Source: Meghimatium bilineatum
Lineage: Eukaryota; Mollusca; Gastropoda; Stylommatophora; Philomycidae
NCBI GenBank assembly: GCA_034231615.1
Contig: CM067317.1
Span: forward strand, 46,061,876-46,125,875
Length of the DNA: 64,000 nt
Direction of reading: 5' to 3'
Shown: piece after piece, positions 1 to 10,224 of the stretch
Numbering within the stretch: position 1 is the first letter of the stretch
Layout: the number at the start of each line of letters is the position of its first letter
The notes under the pieces: generated by a model
Database searches by the model: none
What the model saw: the letters and a program-made list of their open reading frames with translations, nothing else
Told to the model about the DNA's origin: nothing
Program-made: the position numbers and the translations under genes

Positions 1-702
1 TTTCTCTCTGCAAGTGTACTTCCGGTATAGGAAACCTTGACAGTAGAGTTGGACCAGGACTACCATCGTTGTCCCTTTCTTGCCTAAGCCCATCGGGTAC
101 AGAACCCTTTCTCTTTGCGAGCATATTTCCGGGTTAGAAAGGCTCGACATTAGAGTTGGATTAGGTCTTCTTGCTTTACCAAACGCCAATGAATGGGTCT
201 GGGGCTCTGTCTGTAAGGAACACAGGTAACTAGAAGCTCGCCTCGAGCTGACGGAGCTTGTAATTCCCCTTTCCTATGGACTTTTCACTTTCTATTTGCA
301 GTTCGCGCTGCCCTCTAGCGCTGTTCTGCCCTTTCATTGTTTCATTGTACTCGGTATGAAATATTTTTTGTCTCTCGCCATGCATCTACCTTTACATGCA
401 TTTTACATTGGCCGCCCCTCCAATGTTCGGACTGGACTGACTAGCTTCACTGTATGTAGACAGTGTCGCTATATGTGGTGATGCTGGTGGTGTCGGAGAT
501 ATTGTCTGTCTCTTGTGCAGTCAAATCTCTTTCCATCTGCTACCTCCACATTCTCGGACACGATCCCCAAATGATTTGGCCAGAATCAGCTCGAGCTGCT
601 GTATTTCTGTTTCCAGGGTGCACCTCGTGGAGGTACATTTGGGATCTTGGTTATCTGCTAGCCCTGGGTCCGCCTAGAGCAATGCGTTCCCTTTGCACCC
701 CA
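1..702 (-). mobile_element. 1.3 kb retroposon, copy 1 (3' part cut by window edge)
   Basis: This stretch is the reverse complement of the blocks at 40746-41965 and 46412-47746. It covers their 5' part, from the internal ~106 bp tandem units out to the 5' terminus, which reads TGGGGTGCAAAGGG on the minus strand and ends at about 702. The 3' end lies off-window. It carries short open stretches on the plus strand, but the same stretches recur as antisense ORFs in the other two copies, so they are not taken as genes. It abuts LINE RNase H coding sequence directly, which indicates insertion into a LINE. Confidence 0.8.
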
Positions 703-1460
703 CAAAACGCAGTAAAAAATGGAGGAAGTGGTGTATATGTAGAATATCCAGATGGCACAACTGATACCACATGTATACCAACAGGGAATTACTGCAACAG
801 CTATGACTCTGAAGTCAAAGCTATTTATACAGCTGCAGAGAAACTGTTAACATTGGACAGGACCTCGCACTCTATTGTAATACTTACAGACGCAAGGTCA
901 GTACAAGAGGCACTACAATCCAATAAACTTCCAGAGTTAAAAGAAGTATTGTCCATAGTACAAAATAGGTGTAGAGTTATACTGCAATGGATTTCATCAC
1001 ACTGTGGAATAGCAGGAAATGAGAGAGCTCACCAAGGAAGGTGCTAACATGCAGCAACCGGATGTACCAATCAGCTATCACCAAAAGAAATCCATGATAA
1101 AGGCACAAAGAAAGTGTAACTTACCTCCACGGGACGACTATCACCTACTTAAAAGACAATAACAGGTCATCATATTTCGACTCAGAACTTGACATAATAG
1201 ACTAAACAGCCATATGTATACAAAATTTAACATTGGTACAACACAAAGTGTATTTGTGGACAAGCCAACCAGACTTCAGAACATAGCCTTCAAGAATGTA
1301 CAAATTATGACACATTAAGGTGCACACACTGGTCTTCTGATACACCAATGAATGTTAAACTTTATGGTACAAAACAAGAAATGGAAAACACTGTCCTATT
1401 TATACAAGAAACAGCACTGCAGATATAGACATTATTAGCGAACGAAAGAAGAAGAAAAAA
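703..1460 (+). pseudogene. LINE 3' end: RNase H domain and C-terminal tail, degenerate
   Basis: The reading frame from about 705 to 1047 encodes an RNase H-like segment. It has the acidic DSEVKAI and LTDARS motifs and a WISSHCGIAGNERA block, the usual last RNase H motif of LINEs of the I/Jockey type. A one-base frameshift near 1030 breaks the protein. The next frame continues with TKEGAN and then, past a stop, with an RLRT-x-HNRLN-type and Cys/His-containing tail typical of LINE ORF2 C-termini. The relic ends in a GAA-rich tail near 1446-1460. The 5' side is lost to the retroposon insertion at 1-702. Function would have been reverse transcription of its own RNA; this copy is dead. Confidence 0.75.
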
Positions 1461-1735
1461 AGTATAATTTATATTTGCCTTCTTAATATCCATTTCACAA
1501 CCTTATGTGGGTGAGGGTTATCATTGTGTGTGCAAGATGCTCGTTTGTGTGAAGACATATATAATGGTACATATGTTTTATTCACATAACTATACATATG
1601 GCTAATACAACATCCAATGTAGTTGGTGCTATTTGTCAGCTACTGATCGACATAACCGTTCTCTGTAACCTGTAGTTGGTTAGTCGAGTAAAATCTGGAG
1701 GTAGACTAGTGATCTGCTTAACCATTCTCTGTAAC

Positions 1736-1902
1736 CAGGGCCGGCCCATACAACTGCGGGGTACAATGCGAAACGGATTGCGCGGGGTCTAGTCTGGGTA
1801 GGGAAGAGGATAATAAAATAAATTCTAATATGAATTTATGGGCCTATGAAATGCGGGGCCCACTGCGGCCGCATAGGTTGCAATGGCCTAAGACCGGCCC
1901 TG
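1736..1902. mobile_element. Non-autonomous hAT-type MITE, 167 bp
   Basis: The element starts CAGGGCCGGCCC and ends GACCGGCCCTG, so the termini are inverted repeats. It is flanked by 8 bp direct repeats, TCTGTAAC (1728-1735) and TCTGTAAA (1903-1910), with one mismatch. CAGGG-type ends plus an 8 bp duplication are the hallmark of hAT transposons. There is no coding capacity. It sits inside one unit of a ~75 bp local duplication whose shared motif is GTAGTTGGTTAGTCGAGTAA. Confidence 0.75.
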
Positions 1903-2170
1903 TCTGTAAACTGTAGTTGGTTAGTCGAGTAAAAATCACATGGCTCGTACAGATGTAGCTCTAGCAAGGACGTTCTCCTCGGGTGGTGGTTGAGGGTTTA
2001 AAAAAAAAAAACACATAGGTCATTCGTGCTTATTTGTGTGCCAGATCTTCATTTTGATGACAAATCTGACAGTTATTTGATAATTCTATGGGGGGGGGGG
2101 GAGGATTTTGATCTGCATTGTGACCAAGTTCATCGTACTGAAAGTCATGTTCCGATCTCCTCCCTCCCTC

Positions 2171-2445
2171 CCGTTAAGTCTTTGTCAAAAATAGACAAAG
2201 CAAACAGTGAAAAGACAATAAAAACAATGTTTCCACCACAGAGGCATTAGAATGTAGACATGTAAACAATACAAAGTTCAAGATGACAATGATCGGATAC
2301 ATCCATTGTATCCATTGTCACTGTCACCTTGAACTTTGTATTGTTTGCATGTCCACATTCTAGTGGTCTGTGGTGGAAACATTATTTTTACTGTTTTTAT
2401 TGTTTTTTTCACTGTTTTGTCTTATTCTTGACAAAGACCTAACGG
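2171..2445. mobile_element. Foldback/MITE-like inverted repeat, ~133 bp arms
   Basis: The left arm (2171-2303) is the near-exact reverse complement of the right arm (2313-2445), with a small central palindrome near 2308. Matching blocks include GTCTTTGTCAA with TTGACAAAGAC and GTTTCCACCACAG with CTGTGGTGGAAAC. There is no ORF of note. Confidence 0.7.
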
Positions 2446-2483
2446 TTAGAAACGTTGAAAATGAGTAATAACGTGGGAGAAAA

Positions 2484-2625
2484 TATGGCCTACTGAGACG
2501 GCACTGCTTCCAGACTTGAGGGGTTCCATGGATGACCTGAAGCGAATCACACAATTCATTGAAGCTATTGGTGCTGTAACATGATGTCTGACTGAAGAAC
2601 GATGAAGAAGAAGAAGAAGAAGTAA
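2484..2625 (+). pseudogene. LINE C-terminal fragment with GAA tail
   Basis: One frame reads through a D-L-R-G-S-M-D-D-L ... F-I-E-A-I-G segment. This resembles the extreme C-terminus of the other LINE relics here (for example LWG..D......F at 8640-8750). It is followed by a run of GAA triplets (about 2605-2622), the same tail as the SINEs in this window. Confidence 0.5.
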
Positions 2626-2739
2626 TAACGTGTACTGTTTTTTGTATCCTTTACTGATTACGCACAATAGCTCCTTAGTGATTGTCTGGTGTGTTCAAGT
2701 GAAACATCAAAATCATGTATTCTACGTAGGTACTATACA

Positions 2740-2825
2740 CATGTGGTTTAGTCTGTGGGTCTCACAAATGGCCCACTAGACATACCACCCATGCAACAGA
2801 AAATCTAGTAGATGACATGCCGTTA
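2740..2825 (-). repeat. Unclassified dispersed repeat (pair with 38205-38285)
   Basis: The reverse complement closely matches 38205-38285; shared blocks include TTTTCTGTTGCATGG and GTCTAGTGGGCCATT. No family recognised. Confidence 0.6.
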
Positions 2826-2899
2826 TATTGAGGTTATCTTCTAGAGAAGCTTCATGGCACATCATATATACAATTATGCTTTTATTTTGTTATTTAAAT

Positions 2900-3830
2900 G
2901 TGTTTCATGTTTACTTGAATATATATGTATGCACTCTCTGTGGTTGGGATGGAGCCAGAGATGTACTGTGCATCACTGGGGAGGAGGAAACTGACAGCAC
3001 TGTTTTTTCCTATGGCTGAGGCCCATCATAGAGGCACAGTGACTCAGGACATGACAATCATTTTGACTTGAACATTTGGTTGCATGCCTGGAGCAATAGA
3101 GAAGTTCGGCATAACCAGTAGTCAATTGGTGGCGGGGAATGAGCACAGTGAACCCTATCTTGGCTACAGTGACTAGGAGCAGTGCATAGATTGAAACCTA
3201 CCTTCCTGGAGGTGTGATAGTTATTCTCTGGCTCTGTCCCGGGGTGGATCGAAAATCCACAGACTTCCCAGCAATATAATGTCATTTAATGGCATTAGGT
3301 CAAAGGGCATGAGCCCATGGACCGCTGGATCAGCAACCAACCAACCAACGTAGGTACTATTGTTACTTCCTTTCATAGCAGTATATATTTTATTACTTGT
3401 CTTATTACATTTCTGGTATTACTAATTTAGTGTGAATATGGCAGAAGGAATTATAACACTATTATACGGTGAACTTGGTAGGGAGAACTACTGAGTTCGT
3501 TCTCAAAATCCTGTTGGTTACCATGATGTAGGTCCCATGGCAAAAACCCGCCATCGGCCAAGCAGATTATTTTTCATGTACTAAGCCGTCGCAGGTGGGG
3601 TGGCCAGTTCCCTTTCTTGCTGTCTTTTTATCTTCCCCAACGCACGAGTCATTTATATCTTAATCGGCTGGAGGAGTGGTAGTGTCAAGTGAGAAATCAC
3701 AACTTGATATCACCGGATTTTTTAATTATCCGGACCTAATTTTGAACTTGGCACGCTGTAACACCGTTCTCCTATTTTAAGCAATAGTTGACTTAGTGTT
3801 CAACTTAAAAAGTTGACTTAATGATCCATA
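2900..3830. other. Non-coding stretch, no feature supported
   Basis: No convincing exon or RNA gene was seen. The part around 3290-3350 ends in ACCAACCAACCAA and may be the tail of an unrecognised SINE. The rest is unassigned. Confidence 0.4.
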
Positions 3831-3832
3831 AA

Positions 3833-4258
3833 GAGTTAGTGACTCTTATAGTTCATACAGTGAGTTAGTGACTCTTATAGTTCATACAGTGAGTTAAGGA
3901 CTCTTATAGTTCATACGGTGAGTTAGTGACTCTTATAGTTCATACGGTGAGTTAGTGACTCTTATAGTTCATACAGTGAGTTAGTGACTCTTATAGTTCA
4001 TAGAGTGAGTTAGTGACTCTTATAGTTCATAGAGTGAGTTAGTGACTCTTATAGTTCATACGGTGAATTAGTGACTCGTATAGCTCATACAGTGAGTTAG
4101 TGACTCTTATAGTTCATACGGTGAGTTAGTGACTCGTATAGCTCATACAGTGAGTTAGTGACTCTTATAGTTCATACAGTGAGTTAGTGACTCTTATAGT
4201 TCTTACAGTGAGTTAGTGACTCTTATAGTTCATACAGTGAGTTAGTGACTCGTATAGG
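3833..4258. repeat. Minisatellite, 29 bp unit, ~15 copies
   Basis: Tandem copies of GTTAGTGACTCTTATAGTTC followed by ATACAGTGA, with point variants (ATAGAGTGA, ATACGGTGA, CGTATAGCTC). Confidence 0.95.
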
Positions 4259-4274
4259 GCATTATTCGTATGTG

Positions 4275-4470
4275 TTCGTTCTCAAAGTCCTACAAATTAG
4301 CAGAGTGTAATCAGGAGAAGTATGGCTTCTGTGTCACTTTGACCCTCTATGTGATGTACAGCCAGCTCCACCCCATAGCCTCCATAGTCGCCTAGTTCGA
4401 AATGTATGGAAGATAAACAATGGTGCTATTCTTTACCTTCCCCCTTTCGGGCCCCGGCATTGAACGGGAC
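4275..4470 (-). mobile_element. SINE family A, reverse, diverged
   Basis: It reads in reverse GTTCTCAAAGTCCTACAAATT, then a block like CCTCCATAGTCGCC, and ends with a CGGGCCCCGG 5' terminus. All are blocks of the ~290 bp family best seen at 10549-10841 and 47955-48247. Confidence 0.7.
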
Positions 4471-4669
4471 ATTGATTTTCAGCTCTTGTTGCGGGTATAC
4501 CCCCAAACTCATACATACACAGCATGTTAGGTGACACGATGACAAACTCATACATACACTCACAGCATGTTAGGTGACACGATGATAATCTCGTACGAGG
4601 TTATGGCATGTTTGATGTTTCAGTCTGTTCCGTTCTCTGTTTTATTATATAGCAATGCCCTGCATACGC

Positions 4670-4905
4670 CAGGAATCTTATGCATTGAATATTTGATGCC
4701 TTGAATGCATGATGCCCCGAATGCGTGATGCCCAGAACGTCTGATTTCCTGAATGCCTGATACCCGGATATTTGATGCTCTAAGTGCCTGATGTCTGGAA
4801 TACCTAATGTCCTAAATATGTGATGCCCGGAATGTCTGATACCTTGAATGTCTGATTTCTAAATGTCTAATTCCTCGAATATATGATGCCCTGAATGCAG
4901 CTGTA
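4670..4905. repeat. Degenerate short tandem repeat (~15-21 bp, GAATGCCTGATGCC-like)
   Basis: Repeated TGAATGCCTGATGCC-like words with heavy divergence; no coding content. Confidence 0.6.
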
Positions 4906-4989
4906 TTTCTCCAATTTTTAACCTCCGCCATTTTCAACGAGTAGTCAAGAATTCAGGGACATCCCTGCTTAAGTATGTCATAACCACCG

Positions 4990-5940
4990 CCTCCCTGTCA
5001 TGTGACGTATTCCTTCCAGAACGTTGTCTTCCCAATGAACTCTCTGAACCCCTCTCTGTCTTGGGCGATGTGGCTTGCATTTTCTAGCGATGTATTCATG
5101 TTATCTTTAATGTCGTCAGTCCATCGTCTTCTTGGTCTGCCCTTTCTCCTCTTTCCAGGTACTCTTCCCTCCATTATTTGTCTCTCTAAACAGTTGTGTC
5201 TCTTTATATGACCAAACAGGCGTGGTTTTCTTTTTGTTATTGTGTTTAGTAACCAACACTCTGGAATATTCAATGTGTTTATAATATCTGAGTTTCTGAT
5301 TTTATCCTTCCATGATATTCTAAGTATCTTCCTGTAGCATTTCAGCTTGAAGGCGTTGATATTCTTTGCCGCTGTTTACATAATGTCCATGTTTCACAGC
5401 CGCATGTTGCAACAGGAAAAATATAAGTTCGTAACATTTAGCACTTTCGTTTCTATTTTGTTGTTTTTCCATATATTTTTCAGCCGTATTATTTTGCAAT
5501 ATGCCATTGCCAATCTCTTCTGCCATGCAGTCTCCTGCATCGTTGATGTTTGCTCCTAAGTATTCAAATTTATCCACACATTCTATCTCGGTATTGTCTA
5601 TTCTGATTTTTGGTTGTTGTGTTGTTATATCTGTTGACATGATTTTTGTTTTCTGTGTGTTTAAATACAAATTTTGTGCTTCGCTATATTTCTTTGTGTT
5701 CGTGATTACTTGATCCAATCCCTTTATATCATTTGAAAGAAGCACTGTGTCGTCTGCGTAGCGTAGTTTCGGGATTAGAAATCCACCTATGTTTAAAGCG
5801 TGGTAGTCAGCGTTGTGTTGTCTTCTCTCACGTTCCTCATTATTATACTTTCTGCATAGATGTTGAACAGGTATGGTGAGAGTGTGCATCCCTGTCTTAC
5901 TCCACTCTGTACCTCAAACCACTCTGAGAGATCGTCTTAA
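4990..5940 (-). pseudogene. LINE reverse transcriptase remnant (YADD motif)
   Basis: The minus strand encodes the catalytic palm motif LRYADDTVLLS (within 5320-5889). This is followed by a K-T-K-I-M and F-E-Y-L-G block, as in LINE reverse transcriptases after motif C. In another frame (4998-5273) comes a C-terminal GKRRKGRPRRRWTDDIK motif and a T-T-F-x-K-E-Y-V-T ending. The pieces are out of frame and the N-terminal part is absent, so this is a dead fragment. Related fragments lie at 9478-9690, 13325-13515, 19395-19860 and 38800-39170. Confidence 0.8.
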
Positions 5941-7125
5941 AATATGTTAATAGGAAGGATATGAAAAAACTATAACATTGATCAGATATTTTTAATATAA
6001 TTCCAAATTCACAGAATTACATAAAACAGTTTTGTTTACGTCAACCCCCCACTCCTTTGTCAAGCTTTTTAATACCCCCTCCCCATCCCAATTGTTAACC
6101 TAATTAATAGACAGCCCCCTAATATCACACAACCCGTCCTTTCTCTCTTAGACATTGACAAGTTGTGAAAACATATGTTAAGGGACATAACAATTAAATA
6201 TAGTAAGATCACCAGGTAATTACATCTGTTGCTTCCCTTTATTTAAATAATGTGCAATCATCGACACAAAACAGATATTCATTATTTTTGTATTTAGCAT
6301 GTCATTAGAAGAAAGACTTTAAGCACATCGTGACAAATAGTAAAATGAATGGTATATGAATCATAGGACGATAGAAATATAACATTCTGGATAGCTTAAG
6401 TGTCTTGGTATCCATCCAACTATATACCCATAACCTGGATGTAAGCATACACAGCGACGTCCATTCAGTTGACTACATCCTGGTAGTTGGTAGGAGTTTG
6501 AGAATAGCCATTGAAGAAAAAACACGCTATAATTCAATGATCATCTTTGTCCTATTGTTGCTAGGGACATAATGGAATAAAAAAATATCGACACGATGAT
6601 CTGTCGTGCATGTCGAAAGAGGCAACTAAGGAGGTGGAGTTGACTTTTCCACACCATAGATCAAAGTGAAACAAGGCTCATGATGAAGTCGGATGTGTCA
6701 GAAAGAAAGGAATGTATATCGCAGATAAGATGTAAGCAAGAAATTCCGTCTCCTGACGTAACCAGCAAGTATTTTGAGAGCGTAACAGACGATTGACAGT
6801 CTTATCCTATGCTCTATACTATCAATACTAAACATAATCTTACATACGACATGGACAGGGCTCATGGCTATTATCTTGCCAAAGAGAGTAATAAACTTGT
6901 AATATTGCAAGACTCATTATCGAGGGGTCTCAAAATATTTTTGTTGATGGGGGCATGATAAGAACATACGTCTAAATGCAGCTCGTAGTCCACATAAATA
7001 TAAACCCTTACAGTACTGGGCGATGCTCAGGATAAACACCGCAGAACAAGAACTTGTCGCTTTAGAGGGGTGCTATTTCGACGATTCGGCGTCAGTAACA
7101 TCTCTTTCAACTTAAATACGTGTGG
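5940..7125. other. AT-rich intergenic stretch
   Basis: Apart from a SINE A fragment near 6590-6715, with GTCGAAAGAGGCAACTAAGG and GAAGTCGGATGTGTCAGA blocks, nothing is supported here. Confidence 0.4.
6590..6715 (+). mobile_element. SINE family A fragment
   Basis: Contains the CATGTCGAAAGAGGCAACTA central block and the AAGTCGGATGTGTCAGA block of family A. The 3' end is missing. Confidence 0.55.
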
Positions 7126-7127
7126 CC

Positions 7128-7292
7128 CGCCGAAGACTGATGTGTCGGGCCATTGGCGCAAATAAAACGGCGACACAACGCATTTCCATTCTCTGGACTA
7201 TATCCTGCTGGAAATCTGAAAGGGCCATTGTCCTACTGCAATAGAGATCCAGCAGGAGTTTGAGAATGAACGCTGAAGAAGAAGAAGAAATA
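7128..7292 (+). mobile_element. SINE family B, ~160 bp
   Basis: Starts with CGAAGACTGATGTGTCGGGC, contains GGCGCAAATAAAACGGCGAC, and ends GTTTGAGAATGAACGCTGAA plus GAA repeats. Seven further copies occur in the window, so the boundaries are comparative. Confidence 0.8.
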
Positions 7293-7424
7293 CGTGTGGA
7301 AAAATGAACGTTTATTTACGAGGGACAGAAATATACTTCCGACATGTATAGCATCCCCACCTATCACATTTGAGTGTTGAAGTGTTACAATTGAGTCCCC
7401 CGTCATTTATACAGTCACGTGGAC

Positions 7425-7625
7425 TCATTGGTTATATCCTTCAGAAGTAGCCTTATTCGACTTTTCCCGTGATTTCATTGATTGTGGACATAAAGTATAC
7501 ACAAAGTGACCAATAACAGTCACAGAAAAAAGTAAGGTAGCGTCACTTTTGAAGTATGATTTCCATGTGCTCTTCTTCCGTTCTTCAGCTTGGAGGGAAT
7601 TCAAAGATGAGTCAGACATTTTCAT
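7425..7625 (-). CDS. Candidate 3'-terminal exon, unknown product
   Basis: On the minus strand a strong acceptor-like CATTTTTTACAG is followed directly by an open frame. It starts M-K-M-S-D-S-S-L and runs 66 residues to a TGA at 7425. Residues about 30-46 (ATLLFSVTVIGHFVYTL) could be one membrane span, followed by a basic tail. A second acceptor-like site upstream, near 7980, is followed by a charged open stretch (S-K-E-Q-E-K-N-Q). No protein family is recognised and no complete gene model can be drawn. This may be chance. Confidence 0.25.
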   Translation of the reverse strand: MKMSDSSLNSLQAEERKKSTWKSYFKSDATLLFSVTVIGHFVYTLCPQSMKSREKSNKATSEGYNQ

Positions 7626-8049
7626 CTGTAAAAAATGCTTCGTGTCATTTTCCATTGCGAATGTCACAGAAGAAATCTGACAACAATAGACCGCTACTGG
7701 GAAAAAATATACCTTCTTAATACACGATAACTTCAAAAATGTCCCGGGTTAGTCGACTAGCGTTTGAATGAAAGATGATATTCGATTATATGTTTCGACA
7801 TTTGTAATGATCTTGACGAAAGGACATAGCAGACGTGACCTTTACATATACTTTCTAAGAGAAGATACAGATGTTTATTTGTGTGTTGTAGTAGTTGCAT
7901 CGTCGGCATCTTGGAACAGCCTCCATATTCTCCCGAATTTGCACTTGTTGATTTTTCTCTTGTTCCTTCGACTGAAATCAGCACTGAACGGACATCGATT
8001 CAAAGATGTAGATGGCGTTATCAGTAATGCGATAGACAGCTGAGAGAGG

Positions 8050-8420
8050 TGTTAAAGAATGGGTTCCATGAATGTTTCAAGCAGTTGGATGCACGTTGGC
8101 AAAAGTGAGTAGAACTTTGAAGGAAATGTAATGTAGATAATTCTATTGTTACTTATATACTTAAATACTTATATACTTATATATAATGCACTAATTCCTG
8201 GAACTTTCTGAAGCTTCCTCGTATTTGTAGCTTTGTTAAGTAACGTAATATTCACTGACTGCAGATCCTTATTGGAAACATTACAAAGCAAAAAAAAATG
8301 AAAGCACTGATACCCTGGCAAAAACAGGAGGTAAAATGGAAGAATTCAGCTATCCTCTGCTGTACAGTGAGGCAAGAACACGAATCCGCTACCGTTTTAC
8401 ATCACAGTGGGGGAAAAAAG
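8050..8420. other. Intergenic stretch, no feature supported
   Basis: AT-rich with short TATA-like runs near 8155-8185; no exon, RNA gene or repeat family recognised. Confidence 0.4.
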
Positions 8421-8424
8421 ATAT

Positions 8425-8780
8425 GGATGCTGATTAGAAACTAGACCCCATACACCAACTTCATAAACAACAACAGACCATCATCTTTCGACTTAGAACT
8501 GGCCACTGCAGACTACATGGCCACATGTTCCGGATCAGAGTGGCCCACACAATTGAATGTCAATGCCGAACTGGCATACAGAACCTGAACAGATACTGCA
8601 AGACTGTCCAGATTTCAAAGAATTTCGAGGCAAGACATGAGCACACTGGACTCAACTGAGGCAAAAACTTTGGGGCGGCTGCTCTGACCCGGAGACGACT
8701 GGGAGCTTCGTCCTGGCGACTGACGCGAAAATCTAGCAAGACCAAACGAATCATGAAAAATGAAGAAGAAAAGAAGAAAT
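8425..8780 (+). pseudogene. LINE C-terminal fragment with GAA-rich tail
   Basis: The plus strand encodes, with frameshifts, the block IIFRLRTGHCRLHGHMF and then a Cys-containing segment, matching the LINE tail at 1160-1320. Next comes a K-L-W-G-x-x-x-D segment and a GAAGAAGAAA tail near 8760-8780. The RT and RNase H domains are missing. Confidence 0.7.
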
Positions 8781-9184
8781 ATTTTTTAGCGTTTTTTTAA
8801 AACTCCCGCAGGATTTGAAATATCTAGATTTTTAGCAGAACTTAGTCAGAGATAGATGTTTTGTCTCGTCTTCTCATTTGCAACAATGCCCGACACATCC
8901 GACCTCGGCCAGTGGTAACTAATACCAATACATTCAACGTTTTTACTATTTCACTGATATGTGAACTCCCGTAGACATACCGACAGCAGGTCAGATTAAA
9001 GTCGCAACATGTTTATAAGCATTGTTCGTACTGCTTGCTGGTCACCAATCTAAATGCTATGCGCGGTCAAACTTGCTTGATTATTTATCACTATCGTCCT
9101 GAATACATACGCCCATATATGCGCTAGAAATACTGAAATACTGTTCTTTTTACAATAAAAAAAACAAAACACAATTTAGATCCA

Positions 9185-9235
9185 TTAAGTGTACGCACAC
9201 ACGGACACTCACACGCGCACACACATATATAACAT
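9185..9235. repeat. CA-rich low-complexity tract
   Basis: ACACACGGACACTCACACGC-like alternating CA sequence. Confidence 0.7.
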
Positions 9236-9477
9236 ACGCACACTTCAATGCATATACACATAACGTCACAACGTATGTCGATAACATACATTATAATGTA
9301 TCGTCTCATCCGGCAGGCGAATATGAAAAAGAAATCTATGGCACACGTGCTGCATTAAAATTAGCGTGGGTTCTTGGAAAACAACAAAGTATTTCAAACT
9401 GTTTTCCGTAAATGACGTATAGGGGATTTCCCTTGAGAACATGAAATTTTGAGACTTTCTTAGAATATGTCACCTCT

Positions 9478-9690
9478 TCTTCATGTGACTTATTCTTTCC
9501 AGAACGTAGTCTTCTTTATGGACCGCCCGAAATTCTCACATTTCTGGGAGAGTTGACATGCCTCAGTGAGGGACACGTTTAAACAATTTGTGATGTCTCT
9601 TATCTGTTGTCGTCTTGGGTGACTTTCGCCTCTGCTACCAGCAAACATTATTAATTTTTCTATGCTTTTATGTCTCTTTACATGACAAAA
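9478..9690 (-). pseudogene. LINE reverse transcriptase C-terminal fragment
   Basis: On the minus strand the block with TTCTGGAAAGAATAAGTCAC matches the end of the LINE relic at 4990-5273 (F-x-K-E-Y-V-T ending). It is heavily diverged and runs into the minisatellite at 9705. Confidence 0.5.
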
Positions 9691-9704
9691 AACAAAGTGA
9701 ATCT

Positions 9705-10090
9705 GTATTTCAGTATTTTTCTAATGTTGTTTGTGTACCTCAACATTTTTCTAATGTTGTTTGTTTACCTCATCATTTTTCTAATATTGTTTGTTTACCT
9801 CATCATTTTTCTAATGTTGTTTGTTTACCTCATCATTTTTCTAATGTTGTTTGTTTACATAATCATTTTTCTAATGTTGTTTGTTTACCTCATCATTTTT
9901 CTAATGTTGTTTGTTTACCTCAGCATTTTTCTAATGTTGTTTGTGTACCTCAGCATTTTTCTAATGTTGTTTGTTTACCTCAGCATTGTTCTAATGTTGT
10001 TTGTTTACCTCAGCATTGTTCTAATGTTGTTTGTTTACCTCAGCATTGTTCTAATGTTGTTTGTTTACCTCAGCATTGTTCTAATGTTGC
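9705..10090. repeat. Minisatellite, 30 bp unit, ~13 copies
   Basis: Tandem TTTTTCTAATGTTGTTTGTT plus TACCTCATCA. Because 30 is divisible by three, two plus-strand frames stay open and encode 10-residue repeats; no protein is implied. The array at 11430-11575 has a closely related unit. Confidence 0.95.
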
Positions 10091-10224
10091 ACACCGGCCA
10101 CGTCCAAAGAGGATATCCTAGACATGTATCAAACAAATCACTAAAGTCACGAAAGATGTTGTTTCAAGGGATAATATTTTGGAACGTGGGTGGCGGAAGA
10201 TTATGATAGAACACCGAGTGGAAA

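Noticed and set aside
463..704. ORF resembling a conserved protein also found at 40733-40984 and 46437-46658
   Set aside because: It lies within the retroposon, antisense to its inferred direction, and is frameshifted in copy 3. The similarity is explained by nucleotide repeat identity.
9615..10206. Two plus-strand ORFs of 168 and 178 codons
   Set aside because: Products of a 30 bp minisatellite.
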